Origin: Gymnothorax reevesii
Lineage: Eukaryota > Chordata > Actinopteri > Anguilliformes > Muraenidae
Length of the DNA stretch: 64,000 nt
Reading direction: 5' to 3'
Assembly: GCA_029721435.1 (NCBI GenBank)
Contig: CM056573.1
Coordinates: 8,407,001-8,471,000 of the forward strand
How positions within the stretch are numbered: position 1 is the stretch's first letter; every line of letters begins with the position of its first letter. A model generated the notes under the pieces. That model searched no databases. It was given only the letters and a program-made list of their open reading frames with translations, and was not told the DNA's origin. A program made the position numbers and the translations under genes. Positions 11,501-22,471 of this stretch are shown here, in pieces.

Positions 11501-12101
11501 AAACGACAGTACATTCCTATGGGGACAAGATGTTTGATGGTTTGTTTGTTTTCTTTAAGAAGTGGTGGCTATGATTGTTAAAACATATAAGAGCTCAAGC
11601 CCCAAACTGCTCCATATGTTAGATGTGGTACTCACCATGGTCAGCTGTATAGTACAGCCAAGGCTTGAATTCTGGGTTCTCCATCCACCCCGGATCAAAA
11701 CCAGATTGCCTATGAGTACCCGGGCGTGCTGTAGCGGCAGGCGGTCCTGCTCTTTCTGGTCCTCCTACCTCTGCGCCTCCTGGTACAGCAACAGCAGCAG
11801 CTGCACTTTGCTGATCTCCATGTTCCTGTCCTGCTTCTCCTTCGCTTCCTCTGCTCTGGCCTCCACTCACATCTGAGCTTCCCTGCCTCGATGCCTGTCC
11901 TGTCTAGTATGAGATACAGTCAATACCATTGTATTTGGCAACGTGTAAAACCACTTAAAAATGTGGTATCTCCAAAAGAATTGTTTATCCATTTTCCTTT
12001 CAAAACACAGCAGAGACCCACCCTAACTTTACCCAACTAACCTCATCACCATGGTCATCACTTCTCTTTCTTTTTTTGATAAGCCAGTCTTTCAAACTCA
12101 T
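8568..12101 (-). CDS. hAT transposase (ZNF862-like, TTF-type zinc finger), 12 exons
   Basis: Cut-and-paste transposase acting in the nucleus. Coding exons, 5' to 3', each bounded by AG/GT: 12042-12101, 11636-11903, 11346-11516, 11045-11220, 10645-10820, 10389-10558, 10069-10307, 9719-9976, 9401-9610, 9085-9312, 8848-9000, 8568-8744. They sum to 2286 bases, with all phases compatible and no stop: 761 residues. The start ATG follows a CAG acceptor, so a non-coding leader exon probably exists upstream. Residues 113-154 form a TTF-type zinc finger (C113, C116, H148, H153). Likely catalytic acidic residues are D268 (GLEVDETTD), D334 (GLGTDGA) and E695 (NCERDFSAMN) in the C-terminal hAT dimerisation region; the conserved RW is at 426-427. 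Introns are 81-224 bp. A domesticated host gene is unlikely, given the flanking terminal repeats and target duplication. Confidence 0.88.
10822..10960 (+). repeat. Retroposon-tail fragment inside hAT intron 3
   Basis: The sequence from CTGAATCAGAATCAG through CTTTATTTGTTCCGC resembles a dispersed fish repeat tail, also echoed at 44217-44232 (CTTTATTTATCCCCTCAGGG). It enlarges this intron to 224 bp against 81-138 bp for the others and directly abuts the splice acceptor at 10821. Confidence 0.45.
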
Positions 12102-13376
12102 CTGAAAATTCAAACATGTCATTTGACAAACAAGCTTATTAGTTTGTGGGTGACCGTTTACATCCACTTAGTGTTAGCTAGCGGCTAGCTAGCTGTCATT
12201 CATTCTTCAGTCATTCATAACTCTTTTTTCAGAATTAACTTGCATCACCAAATTTACCTAACAATTTATCTAACAGTTTATCTAACAGTGTTTAATTAAA
12301 TGTAATGACATTTTCAATGATGAAATAACTTACATTTATCACGTTTATTTACGGGAATCCAGCTACCGTTATATCTAACGTTAACGTATAACGTATCTCT
12401 GACGTAATCTGTCAGTAAATTGAGATGGCAGCTTTCGCGGGTCACAGTCACAGTAGGAATTTTCCCACCTCCTACTAGAAGTACACTGGAACGCCACTCA
12501 AAGTCGGAGTCCTTACTTGTGAACTCAGCACAAATCCAAATACCTCGACTTCACGGAGAATCAGTTATCTGATGCCACACAACAACGGGAATGGCATGCA
12601 TCTGGGAAGCTTGGAGGTCGGAAATCGGAAATTTCAACTGGGAAATTCCGACCTCTGAATGCAGCATAAAGCCGCTCCAGAAAAAAGTAAACAAACGGTA
12701 CATGTGGAATACCTACAATCTTTGTATCAAGATGGATCTTCCAAATGTTGTTTATTTCACAGATAAACCTATAGGCCTATGTGTTTCCTTGCTATTTCTA
12801 TCAAATGATAGATACAGCGTTTGCTGTAACGTTACTGTGCGATACTCACGTGAAGTTGCAGGACTGTTTTCCCTTCGGCGAATGATAATCCTGAATCTGT
12901 CAGTGTTGCTTGCTTCATGGTTGACATCTTCCCGGTGCTTGTTAAAATCGTTGTGCTGACATCATCAAGTAAGCTCAAAGTTTCTCGTTGCACCTTCTCC
13001 AAACCTGGCGCTAACGTTACCTCCGTTTTATGCTGAGAGACTGCGCGGCACGGCACGGCACGGAATAGCGGAGTTTAGCGCGGCGCATCACCTGCATCAA
13101 CCGGTAACGGTATATCTGGATGATATGTAGGCTAGCGAAGGAGACCGCTTGCAAAGTTTCTTTGACAGAGACAGTGATAGTTGCCAGCAACCAAGGCTTC
13201 ATAGTCTCTATAGGTGGCCCACTGTGGTTCGTGATTTATTTTCATAGATAAAAATAGTTTCAAACAGGTGTGTGATTGACCTGGATATGAAGCGTCCATA
13301 GCACAAAATGATATAACGGTAGTTTCTAAAAAGACAAGACTGAGCCCACTCTTCACCTCTCCTCTCTCCTCGTTAA
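12102..13376 (-). other. hAT 5' region: probable leader intron and promoter
   Basis: This lies between the start codon and the right terminal repeat, so by position it must hold the promoter and any leader exon. A TTTTCAG acceptor sits immediately before the ATG. A GC-rich patch at about 13038-13100 contains short GGCAC repeats. I could not identify the leader exon or a TATA box with confidence. Confidence 0.35.
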
Positions 13377-13399
13377 AAAAAAAAAAAAAAAAAAAAAAA
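13377..13399. repeat. Poly-A run near the hAT right end
   Basis: An uninterrupted run of about 23 A bases, immediately inside the right subterminal repeats (two copies of CAGCCGTGGCGG at 13401-13432). Confidence 0.8.
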
Positions 13400-13429
13400 T
13401 CAGCCGTGGCGGTCATATTTCAGCCGTGG

Positions 13430-13467
13430 CGGCCCGCCACTGCTAGGTGCATATAGGGGAAACACTG
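13430..13467 (-). repeat. hAT right terminal inverted repeat
   Basis: Ends TAGGGGAAACACTG on the plus strand, the exact inverse of the left end, preceded by CCGCCACTGCT. The ATGTT duplication follows at 13468-13472. Confidence 0.85.
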
Positions 13468-13472
13468 ATGTT

Positions 13473-13576
13473 ACAACTATTTATGCTGCTGTCTTGTCTA
13501 GGACTCCCTGGAAGAAGAGATCTTGTCTCTCAATGAGACCTTCCTGGCTAAGTAAAGGATAAATAAATAAAAAGAG
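13473..13576 (+). mobile_element. LINE 3' tail, right part
   Basis: Contains GGACTCCCTGGAAGAAGAG and ends in an A-rich tail with the repeated motif AAATAAAT. A nearly identical tail is at 52896-52960. It continues the LINE sequence that stops at 7999. Confidence 0.65.
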
Positions 13577-13657
13577 AAGAAACAACAATTTTTGTTTATT
13601 AGCTTAACACTCAGGCTTCATGAAATTCACCTAAAACAAATTAGATTATCTCTTTTT

Positions 13658-13696
13658 CTATGGTGTTTATTGGCAGTTGGCCAATAAACACCATAG
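13658..13696. repeat. Perfect 17-bp hairpin
   Basis: CTATGGTGTTTATTGGC (13658-13674) is followed by a 5-base loop and its exact inverse (13680-13696). No T-tract follows, so it is not an obvious terminator. Confidence 0.85.
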
Positions 13697-13888
13697 TTGG
13701 CCAGCTTATATTATTCTTATGCTTTGGCTAAAGTGCCAAAATAGTTCTTGAAATCCTTGAATTTCCATGGAAAACTCATTAACTCCTTAATAAACTCCTC
13801 AATATAAAAAGCATCATAACTAAAAAATATATATACATATAATGCAACATGAAAACAGATTCACAAGGATGGAATCAGATGTTGACTT

Positions 13889-14342
13889 TGTAATGTGGGG
13901 GGGGGGGAGCCACTAGATGGTAGTATTGACTTTTTTTTGATAAGCCCAGTCTGGGGCTAGGTTTGGGCATGTCTGAGAGGGGAAAGTCCCAGAGAATTGA
14001 AAAAAGTCTGGAAGGTGAAAGGGGGCTGCAAAAGAGTATATAAGGAGAAAAATTGAGAGAGTAAAGTAGTAGGAGAAATTGCAAGGAGAAGGATACATTT
14101 GACCAGACCTGTCACTCTTTTCAAGACCTGTGAAGCTCTTTTTGTGGATTTTTGCCTGTGTTGGAGCATTTTCCTGTCCCAGGACATTGCAAAAAAGCAA
14201 TCCCATCAAGGGACTGTAAATATCTTTTTTTAAATCATTTCAATCTTGGTCAGAGTTTGTTTTATTAAGTCTGTTTAAGTTTTAAAATTTTGTCTGTCAT
14301 CCATTGCTGTCTGATTGGTCGTGACAAATTGGGGCCATAACA
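13889..14342 (+). repeat. Solo LTR of a Gmr1-like relative
   Basis: Begins TGTAATGTG and ends GGGGCCATAACA, the inverse of the minus-strand Gmr1-like LTRs, with clear but diverged similarity. It includes a TATATAAGG box, GACCAGACCTGTCA and CTGTCATCCATTGCTGT. The 4 bp ACTT flank it at 13885-13888 and 14343-14346. No primer binding site or polypurine tract adjoins it, so this is a solo LTR left by recombination between LTRs. Confidence 0.82.
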
Positions 14343-14934
14343 ACTTGCAGTCGGGCGAATTCAACTCACATGATTTCTTGTTAGTTTTCAGAGTTCTGAG
14401 CATGTACAGTAATCGTGACATACCTCCTTTAATGGTACTTTATTGTATTAACTTTGCTGAGTTGTTTCCATGCTCTGCATTAGCAAGTGGTACAAATGGT
14501 ATAACATAGTGCTATGAAATACTTTGATTCTGGTGAAACATGACTTTGCCTTTTTCTTTCCATTGTTGCCAAAACTTTGCCCATGAATAGTGATACTGTG
14601 ACCACGATCTTCAGGATTACCCAACATTTGCAGGCATTTTGCTGGCAAACCATGATGATAATGTTGTCTTCCGTCATCTATGTGACAGCTGCTTGAGGCT
14701 TTGTAACCCTTTCCAGACTGTTGTTGTCAATGGCTTTGTCATCTGTTCTTGAATTTCTTTAGATTGCACCATCATTTGCTGCTTTTTGCCAGCTTCACAT
14801 TGCCAGACAGGTGATGTTTAACTGGTTCATTGAGTAACAAAGACGGCAAACATTTTTTCGCTTGGGGGTGGGAAAGGTTGGATGGCTGTTTTCTTCCAAT
14901 AATTGAAATCATTGATTAAAGATTGCATTTTGTG

Positions 14935-15135
14935 GGGGCGCCCCGGTGGCTCATCGTTCTAAGCGCGCGCGCCCTAAAGGCTGTGGCCTTCCTGCGGCGA
15001 CCCGGCTCGATTCCGGCTCAGGTCATTTGCTGCATGTCTTCCCCATTCTTCTCCCCAACTTTCCTGTCTCTCTCTACTGTGTGACTATCAAATAAAAAAG
15101 AGAAAATCCCCCAAAAAATTATCTTTAAAAAAAAA
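14935..15135 (+). mobile_element. tRNA-derived SINE
   Basis: About 200 bp. The head has RNA polymerase III promoter elements: an A-box-like region near CGGTGGCTCATCG and a B-box-like GGCTCGATTCC. A pyrimidine-rich body and an A-rich 3' end follow. It is flanked by the 13-bp direct repeat ATTGCATTTTGTG at 14922-14934 and 15136-15148. The long duplication and A-rich end are diagnostic of LINE-mediated retroposition. It is not a functional tRNA gene. Confidence 0.88.
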
Positions 15136-15148
15136 ATTGCATTTTGTG

Positions 15149-15475
15149 TTTACTTGATATATCTTTATCAAATACTCAAATGAGTTTGATTTGAAACACA
15201 TAAGTATGACAAATATGCAAAATAGAAGAAATTAGGGAGGGGCCGAGGCACTGCATATTCTCAGTGGTCAAAGTGCCTTCCCTTTAGAGTCATTGCATGG
15301 TAACCTATGTGTCAGTCTTTTATCTTTACTGGTTCTACAGCAGTCACGCTTCCCCTGGCACCCAGATCAATTGCTGTGCCTCTGGCTTTATTTTACTTGA
15401 AATAATGGTGCATTTAGATTTCTGCATGTGTCCATCTATACACCAGAATTTAATGGTTTTATGTGCAGTTGAGTC
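15149..15475. other. Non-coding stretch
   Basis: Nothing recognisable between the SINE and the outer transposon terminus. Confidence 0.45.
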
Positions 15476-15875
15476 CTTGGGCTCTAATTTCTTGGCACAG
15501 CACAGGGTGGTGCAGCCCGCGCAGTGGTAATTTCATCCGGTGCAACACCGTGCGCAGCAACTTTGGCGATTTGGTGGACCGACAAGAGCCGAGATAGGCG
15601 TGGCACAGTAGGGGGAGGTGTCACATACGTATTCATCATGACGCAGTGACAATTTCGTGGAGTACGGAGCGCATGCCAGCTCAAACCTGGTTTACTTTCT
15701 GTGCAGTGGTAATTTGGCTGATCGGTGCACAGTGCGCACACGTCATGCAAACCTCACAGGCAAGTTTCCAGAATGTCAGGCACATTTCAATGCAATAAAT
15801 AATTACCTGCAACCCCTATTTAATGTATCGTTTTGAATCAGCACATAAATTCTAGTATCTATATCGATTGTCCTG

Positions 15876-16100
15876 ATGTCAGATCAAAGGCGGTTGGCAC
15901 ACGTAATGGAAACCGGACCTGACAGCCCTCAGAGTCTCCGTGCATTCTCAGTGGCATGTTGCGTTCTACGCAACATAGCTGTACGCCATGGATGTCACTT
16001 TGACCTCACGCAGGAGACATTACAGGACTTGAGACGGAGAGGCCGAACTGCATGTGCCGTATCAGCAGGGAGAGCAGCAGCGCTCAGCAGAGGAGAGACC
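15876..16100 (+). pseudogene. HARBI1-like nuclease C-terminal fragment
   Basis: An open frame on the plus strand includes FSVACCVLRNIAVRHGC, which resembles the helix near the C-terminus of PIF/Harbinger nucleases (consensus like 'ACCVLHNIALRHG'). The catalytic upstream part is absent, as only 400 bp separate this point from the element end. It is a fragment. The call rests on one motif. Confidence 0.45.
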
Positions 16101-16344
16101 ACCTGTGTGCACAGCTCTGTCCTTAACACTAGAACCATGGCTGTTGCTTTTTATGCGGCACTGATGTTAGTCATGTATGGTATTTCATGTCAGTAAAAGA
16201 TATGAGTCCATCCATCCATGACTTTTTTTAAATATGTGTTTTTCATGTTATATCAAAGTTTTGAAAGTCTGTTGGTTTGAGCGCCTTAGCCGGTTTTTTT
16301 GCGGAACTGGCTTTGACCGCAAATACCCCTGTCTGCAAAGTACG

Positions 16345-16362
16345 AGAGAGAGAGAGAGAGAG
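16345..16362. repeat. (GA)n microsatellite at the left arm end
   Basis: About nine GA dinucleotides. The right arm has the corresponding CTCTCTC/GAGAGAG run near 24862-24878. Confidence 0.8.
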
Positions 16363-16423
16363 CAGCAAGGCCTGTAAAACTTTGTGCACTGTACTGTCCT
16401 GTAACACAGACCACTGAAATTAC

Positions 16424-16600
16424 TGTCCTGCTCCACTAGGGGACTGGTCCGGACCATTGGTCCTTGGAGCACGGACCACTGCAGTAACTGTCCTGCTCCA
16501 CTAGAGGGCTGGTCCGGACCACTGGTCTTTGGAGCACGGACCACTGCAGTAACTGTCCTGCTCCACTAGGGGACTGGTATGGGCCACTGGTCCTGGGTGT
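16424..16600 (-). repeat. 65-bp tandem units in the left arm
   Basis: TGTCCTGCTCC recurs at 16424, 16489 and 16554, an exact 65-bp period. Units contain the 12-bp palindrome TGGTCCGGACCA (with point variants). The inverse array is at 24640-24830. Confidence 0.88.
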
Positions 16601-17609
16601 CTTGAGACAGCGAAATTTTTCTTTCAGAGACCTTGCAGACGTACGGTCTTGGAACCACTGTACAGTTCCTGCTGGGAATATTGCAATTACATTGTAAATG
16701 GCTGCTTTACCCTCAGGGTAACTGTTGGGCAAATCATTTATTTGGCCGCTATTTGGATAATTAAATCGTTAGGACTGTAGGTCTAATTGTTCAAAATATT
16801 TGAAGCCAGTAAAATAAGCTAGTAACAATCAATGTGGCCTGACAACATGCAGCTCAGTGCTTTTTAATGCGCTGTCAGCTGTCCGATTGGAACAGCTGTC
16901 TGATTAGAAAACATAAATGAAGGACACCACAATCTTCACCGAAATTATCTTAATTCGCAGAAGAATTCAGAAATGTCGCTCTCGCTGGAGGAAAAAAAAA
17001 TCGTCCCTAAGTGACAGGGCATAGACCTTATTATAATTAAATTATAATTATGTAGGCTACTGAATGTAGCCCATTATATTGTCGCTGTTAAATCGCAGGA
17101 GGTGAAATAATTCTGGCACCGGAAATTTCAACTGTTCAATTATTAGACTTGAATACATTTTTGTATTATATTTGTATTTCATTTCTGATAGGCGTAGTCA
17201 TGGCCTCCTGTCGTAAATCATTTTTCTTTTGGGTAAAAAGAAGCGCCTACTGAGGTAATCTAAGCTGGAAAACTTGTGATTAGAATTCATTACCATTACT
17301 GATAATAACTTGCTGACTTTTTTTACAGGCTAAATAGCCTACATAAATAAATCTATTCAGAACATTATGATAAGCTAACACAATTTGAGTTATTGTTTTA
17401 TATTCATTTGGTTTTACCAAAAGTCATTCTCGAAAGTGGGCTACGTTACTTCAATGGATTCTAGCAGTGGCGTCTCTGGAAGTGATAACTGGACCCGGAC
17501 CATGCTTTTGCGCGAATTGATTGTTCCTGGCTTGTACTTAGTTATTTTTCGTTATTAACACGTTTTCCAATTTTGACAATAATCCTCTGCCAATTGAAGT
17601 TACTGTTTC

Positions 17610-17880
17610 TCTCTCCATGAGATCTATCGACGACTAAATAATAGGATAAATTCAGAGAATAGGCCACTCAAAAACTGTTCAACGCTTTATGAAAGACAAA
17701 CTGCTCTCAAACGTCTGCGCTACCTTTTCCACACATCAAGTGATTTAACTGGCGCTTCATGATCGTTTTGTTTAAATAAAATAAAAGACCATTTGAAACG
17801 TCTGTGTGCAATTCTGAATAACGCTGATTTAAATGCACAAAATTACGCGTTCAGATTAATGATTGATGGGATCACTGTAG
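17610..17880 (+). repeat. Dispersed block shared with 51600-51860
   Basis: Direct-orientation similarity across about 260 bp, with shared words such as AATAATAGG(A/C)TAAATTCAG, AAAGRCAAACTGCTCT and GCTTCATGATC. It marks internal sequence of the foldback-like family present elsewhere in the window. Confidence 0.65.
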
Positions 17881-18470
17881 TCCTATTCCTGGTGGACTGC
17901 GGCACTAGCCCTCTTCATTGGTAAAACATTTACCCCCTTGACAGACTAAACTCTTTTATCCTTTGCTCGGGAGGATTGAGTGGTCAAACCATGAAGTCAT
18001 TTTCTAGTGTTTTCTGTGAAGCCAATTTACTTGTCAGAAATGGCCACCACATTTTCATATGTATTACGCGGAGCTATAATCAAAACCCCATTTCGGGTAT
18101 TACACCATAGGCTGTATCATACCCCTCTGCCTGAGTAGCTTATAGCTATAACCTTCTATTTAAAATTTTGCTTTTTTGGTGCAGAAAGAATGCGCAATAT
18201 TTAACTGAGATCAACAGCAGAAAGCAATGTGTGAACTGGCTGCAATTTATTGACACAACCTGCCAATAATTTCTATCGTTCTCTAACTAGACTAGATAAG
18301 AATAATTTGCTCAAAGCATTAATATTTTTTAATAAATGGAAGTATTGGTTATTTTTTTAATATTCATCGAGTTTTGTTTGGTGTCTCTGACTAGTTTATT
18401 AACTCGGGTCAGTGTTTATTGTGACTGTTGTTCCAACAAAGTTTAAATAATATACAAGCGAACAACCTCT

Positions 18471-18510
18471 TATTTATTCATTCATTCATTTATTTATTTA
18501 TTTACTTAAT
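18471..18510. repeat. (TTTA/TTCA)n simple repeat
   Basis: A run of ATTT and ATTC tetranucleotides. Confidence 0.75.
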
Positions 18511-18872
18511 GTTTTCCTCCCGGGAACGGCCACCGCATTTTCAAATGAATTAGCGAACACGAAGTTGCAATTAAAGCACAATTTTATTGTAAAATCACTT
18601 CTCCCACAGTAAAATGGTTTCTATGCTGCTCATTAGAACCCCCACGATCTACTAAAATAAACACGGACTGAAAAGAGTTATTAGAATTCATTAACTTGAC
18701 CTACTTACGAGAATGACTTAGTAAAGCCAGATGAATATGAAATAAATGTTCAAATTGTGCAAGCTTATGGACTAAAATCATAATGCTCCGAATAGATTTA
18801 TTTATGTAGTATATTTATAAAAATAGTCGGCAAGTTATGACTAGTAGGTCTAACAATGATTTCTAATCACAC

Positions 18873-19065
18873 TGTAAAGTCTTAGGTAAGGATTAAGCAG
18901 ACTAGGCTTGAGATGCTTAATGATTTTTATTCTCCGTGCGCTTCTTCAATCTCAATTAACATGGCCATCCTGACACACTTCACTTTCGCTCTTTCTTTCT
19001 TTTCCTTTTCTCCCCTGCCCATTAATCAAGCACATAGAACCCCTAGAGGTCAGGAGGACACAACA
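18873..19065 (-). repeat. 3' LTR of the classical gypsy element
   Basis: 193 bp, TG…CA, same length as its partner at 23350-23542, with about 2.6% divergence by eye. Confidence 0.92.
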
Positions 19066-19327
19066 CACCCCCTTTTCGTAATTAGAAACCTACCCACTGA
19101 ATATTATGAACAATTCGTAAACAGTCAATAAGGATAGCTCCAGTAACAACCATTATCAAACATCCATTTGCATCCTTCTTAGGTTAAGTATGTACACAGT
19201 TTTCTTTTACCTGTCAATGTGCATAATATATATATTTTTTTTTTTACAAATGCACAGAATTTTTTTTTTTTTTTTTTTTTTAAACAGTGCCTGAACTGAC
19301 ACCTTACCATGACTGGACCTCTTTTTT

Positions 19328-22300
19328 TCAGTAAGTGTGATAATCCCTTAGCCAAACTGGACAGCGTTTAACTCTTGGTGGAGTCTCTGGTATATGAGAG
19401 TGAGCAAGAGTGTCCAGTCTCACTCTCGGAGAAGCCTCTGGAGTGTGAGCGTGACCAGAAGTATCTGGAGGCTGTTGGGCAGGTACTGGATCAGTAGGCA
19501 TCCTACTGTGGGCAGATGTCAGATGTGATGCATGCCAGGTCCTTCCATCTGACATGACATATGTACAAGGGCCCACCTGTCTCTTTATTTCAACAGGTCC
19601 TGTGAACTTTGGGTGACCCTTAGGAACATGCAGTGGTTTGCGGATACGCACGTTATCCCCTACTTTGAAGGACGGAGTGCGTGGTCCTCGTTTGGTGTCC
19701 GTGTAGGATTTCATTTGTGCCTGGCGAAGGGACACTCGTTTTCGGACCTCGGTGTCGACCTTACTAGTCACCTGCGGTGCAGGAAGGACATTCAGCTTTG
19801 TGCGCATTTTCCTGCCATGTAACAGTTCGAATGGAGAAACGGCCGTAGCTGCATGAGGCGTAGCACGGTAAATATGTAAGAATTCTTTCACAGTCTGTTT
19901 CCACGGCTTGGATTCCAGGATAGCAGTCTGAATACTTCCCTTCAACACGCGATTGAATCTTTCAATGGCACCGTTGGAAGCAGCATGGTACAGAGATGAG
20001 CGAATGTGCGTAATCTGTCTCTCCCTCAGAAAGGTGGAAAATGCAGCGGAAGTCAGCTGACAGCCATTGTCTTTAACAAGGGACTCACAGTCACCATGGC
20101 GAGAGAAAACAGCTGTCAGAAAGTCAATCACCTGTTCTGTGGTCACTGTGGGGGTGAACGCAACCTCTGGCCATTTTGAATAATAGTCAGTCAACGTGAT
20201 GGCATAGTGGCAGTCCCAATTGGCCGTTTCAAAGGGGCCCACTATATCTAAGGCCAGTTTGCGCCATGGCCCATCTGGAAGGGGCACAGGTTGTAGTGGT
20301 GCAGCAGACGGTTTCGCTGTTCTGTCCGCAGACTGACATAGCTCACAAGCTGTGTTCTGTGCACTAACCATGTCCTGCATACATGGCCACCAGTACAAAT
20401 CTCGAAGGCGCTGTTTACTACGAACAATGCCTTGGTGGCTTTCATGAGACAGCGCTACAAATCTGTCACGCAGTGCAATAGGAACAATCAGACGTGTACC
20501 TCAGAATACTATGGAGTCTTTCACCGCCAGTTCAGTTCTCAGTCTGTAGTAGGGTTTCAGCTCTGGGCTGACCACAGCAGCAGAAGGAGGCCAGCCCCGG
20601 GAGATCTGAGCACGCAGGGCAGTCATTTCAGGACAAGTAGAGGAAGCAGAGTCAAATTCGCTAGGAGTTACTGCAGTCAGGGCAGTTGAGAGCAGGGCTA
20701 CTAACTCCGGTTCAGTGTTAAAATCAATTTCTGGAGTGTTTGGCAGAGGAAGACGTGACAAGCAGTCAGCTGTGTAGTTCTGAGCACCGGCCCGATAACT
20801 AATTTCATAGTCAAAGCACAGTAATCGAGCGGACCAGCGAGCAATGCGCATACCAGCACGGTCAGTTCCCTTAGTGGTCAGTAGGGTAGTGAGAGCCTGG
20901 TGGTCAGTTTTAAGTTTGAATCTACGACCCCAAAGGTATGGCCTCCATTTTTCAACAGCCCAAACATAACCTAAAGCTTCCTTTTCTACAGTAGAGTATT
21001 TTCTTTCTACTGGAGTCAGCGTTCTCGAGGCGAATGCAACTGTGCGTTCTGTGTGATCGGGGTGGATCTGCGTGAGGACTGCACCTAGTCCATAATCAGA
21101 CGCATCAGTAGAGACCACTGTCGGCAGATTGGGGTCAAATAGCGCCAGAGCCGGACTACTCAGTAGAATTTGTTTGATAGCGAGGAAGCTGCTCTGCGCT
21201 TCATCAGTCCATGTAAAGTCTGTATCACGGAGGCAAGCACGTAAGGGCTCAACCACTGTGGCATAATTTGGTAGGAATTTGTCATACCATGACAGGAGTC
21301 CAAGGAAGGAGCGCAAGGCTACTGGACTCTCAGGAGCAGGAGCATCACAAATGGCAGCAAGGTGCTCTTGGTCAGGGAGTATTCCTTGTGCACTGACTGT
21401 GTGGCTAAGGAAGCACAGGCTCGTCTGTCGAAAGTGACATTTTTTGTCATTTAATTTCAGGCCAGCAGACTGTAGATGCTGGAGCACAGCTGTGAGTGCA
21501 CGGTCATGCTCAGCGTATGTGCGGCCAAACACTATTATGTCATCCAAGTAATTCTGAACGTTTGGAAGTCCTTTCAGTATCTCCGCCATCATCTTTTGAA
21601 AGGCAGAGGGGGCTGAAGCCAAGCCATATGGTACTCGGCAGAATCTGAAAAGTCCGTCATGAGTAATAAATGCAGTCAAGTCCCTACTATCCTCATGAAG
21701 AGTCACCTGATAATAGGCACTCTCCAGATCAATAGTAGAGAAAACTGACGCCCCTCTCAGTGCAGACAGCAACTCATCCATATGTGGCAAGGGATAGCTG
21801 TCTACCACTATTGCCTTGTTAGGCTCCCTAAGGTCAACGCACATTCGTATTCCTGAAGTCTTTTTCTGTATGACAACAATGGGGCTAACCCAGGGACTGG
21901 CATCTACTCTCTCAATGACACCAGCAGCAAGTAAGCGGTTTAGCTCATTAGTAACACTATGTCGTATTGCAAAGGGTAGGCGGCGCAGTTTCTGGCGCAC
22001 AGGTGTAACCGATTCTGAAATCTTTACCCTGTGTACAAACCCATTAGTGCAGCCCAGGGAAGCAGGAGGTGAGGAGACAGTGGACAGGCGCATGACCCGT
22101 GTAGTAGGAGGAACTGTCAGAGCAGATGGAGAAGCAGGAAGAACGGTGTTCCCTTCCAAATGCAAATTTAGGCCACTAATTATGTCCATGCCCAGCAGGG
22201 CAGTACCAGTCTCAACAATGAAAAATGTGGCTGGGCAGGTGACATCATTCCTAGCTACAGTCACCGGTAAACAGCCCAACATATCAATAGGTGTCCTTGA

Positions 22301-22471
22301 ATATGTCACTAACCTTGCAGTCGGGGGCTGTAGTGGACAGAGGTAAAATGGACACGGATGACCCTGTATCCACAGTAAGTACCACCGACAGAGCACTTGC
22401 ATTTTCTGCATAAATATTAACTTCGCACTGTATTTTATTTGACTGATCTTGTCTTTATATAAAGAATGCAC
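19328..22471 (-). pseudogene. pol: Gypsy pol: protease, reverse transcriptase, RNase H, integrase
   Basis: Reverse transcriptase shows CVDLREPNKAIV, FSTIDLESAYYQV, PYGLASAPSAFQ and the YLDD catalytic box near 21540-21550. RNase H shows VVSTDASDYG, and its TDHQAL motif is visible. Integrase begins near 20400; its D, D, E contexts are LALDIVGPF, VKDNGCQL and NGAIERFN. The retropepsin DTGSS motif near 22370 lies in a different frame from the rest; a 1-base change near 22311-22318 breaks protease. A single in-frame TGA at 20501-20503 separates RNase H from integrase, and the frame is open on both sides. It looks like a CGA-to-TGA transition. Otherwise the gene is intact. Confidence 0.88.

Larger units (their letters stand above)
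8000..13467 (-). mobile_element. Complete hAT DNA transposon, 5.47 kb
   Basis: Both ends begin CAGTGTTTCCCCTA as inverted repeats; after an imperfect spacer, AGCAGTGG(A/C)GG is also shared. The element interrupts a LINE tail, and the 5 bp ATGTT is present once on each side (7995-7999 and 13468-13472). Removing the element and one copy restores continuous LINE sequence, which fixes the boundaries. hAT elements usually make 8-bp duplications, so 5 bp is notable. Inside is a spliced, apparently intact transposase gene on the minus strand. Confidence 0.9.

Noticed and set aside
8568..12101. Domesticated host gene of the ZNF862 type
   Set aside because: Terminal inverted repeats, target duplication and interruption of a LINE show it is a mobile element in place.
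14935..15010. Functional tRNA gene
   Set aside because: A- and B-box-like elements are present, but the A-rich 3' end and 13-bp target duplication make it a SINE.
16424..16600. CRISPR-like array
   Set aside because: The units are contiguous 65-bp tandem repeats without spacers, in a eukaryotic transposon arm.
21816..22346. 176-codon plus-strand open frame
   Set aside because: Antisense of gypsy reverse transcriptase/protease; no motif of its own.
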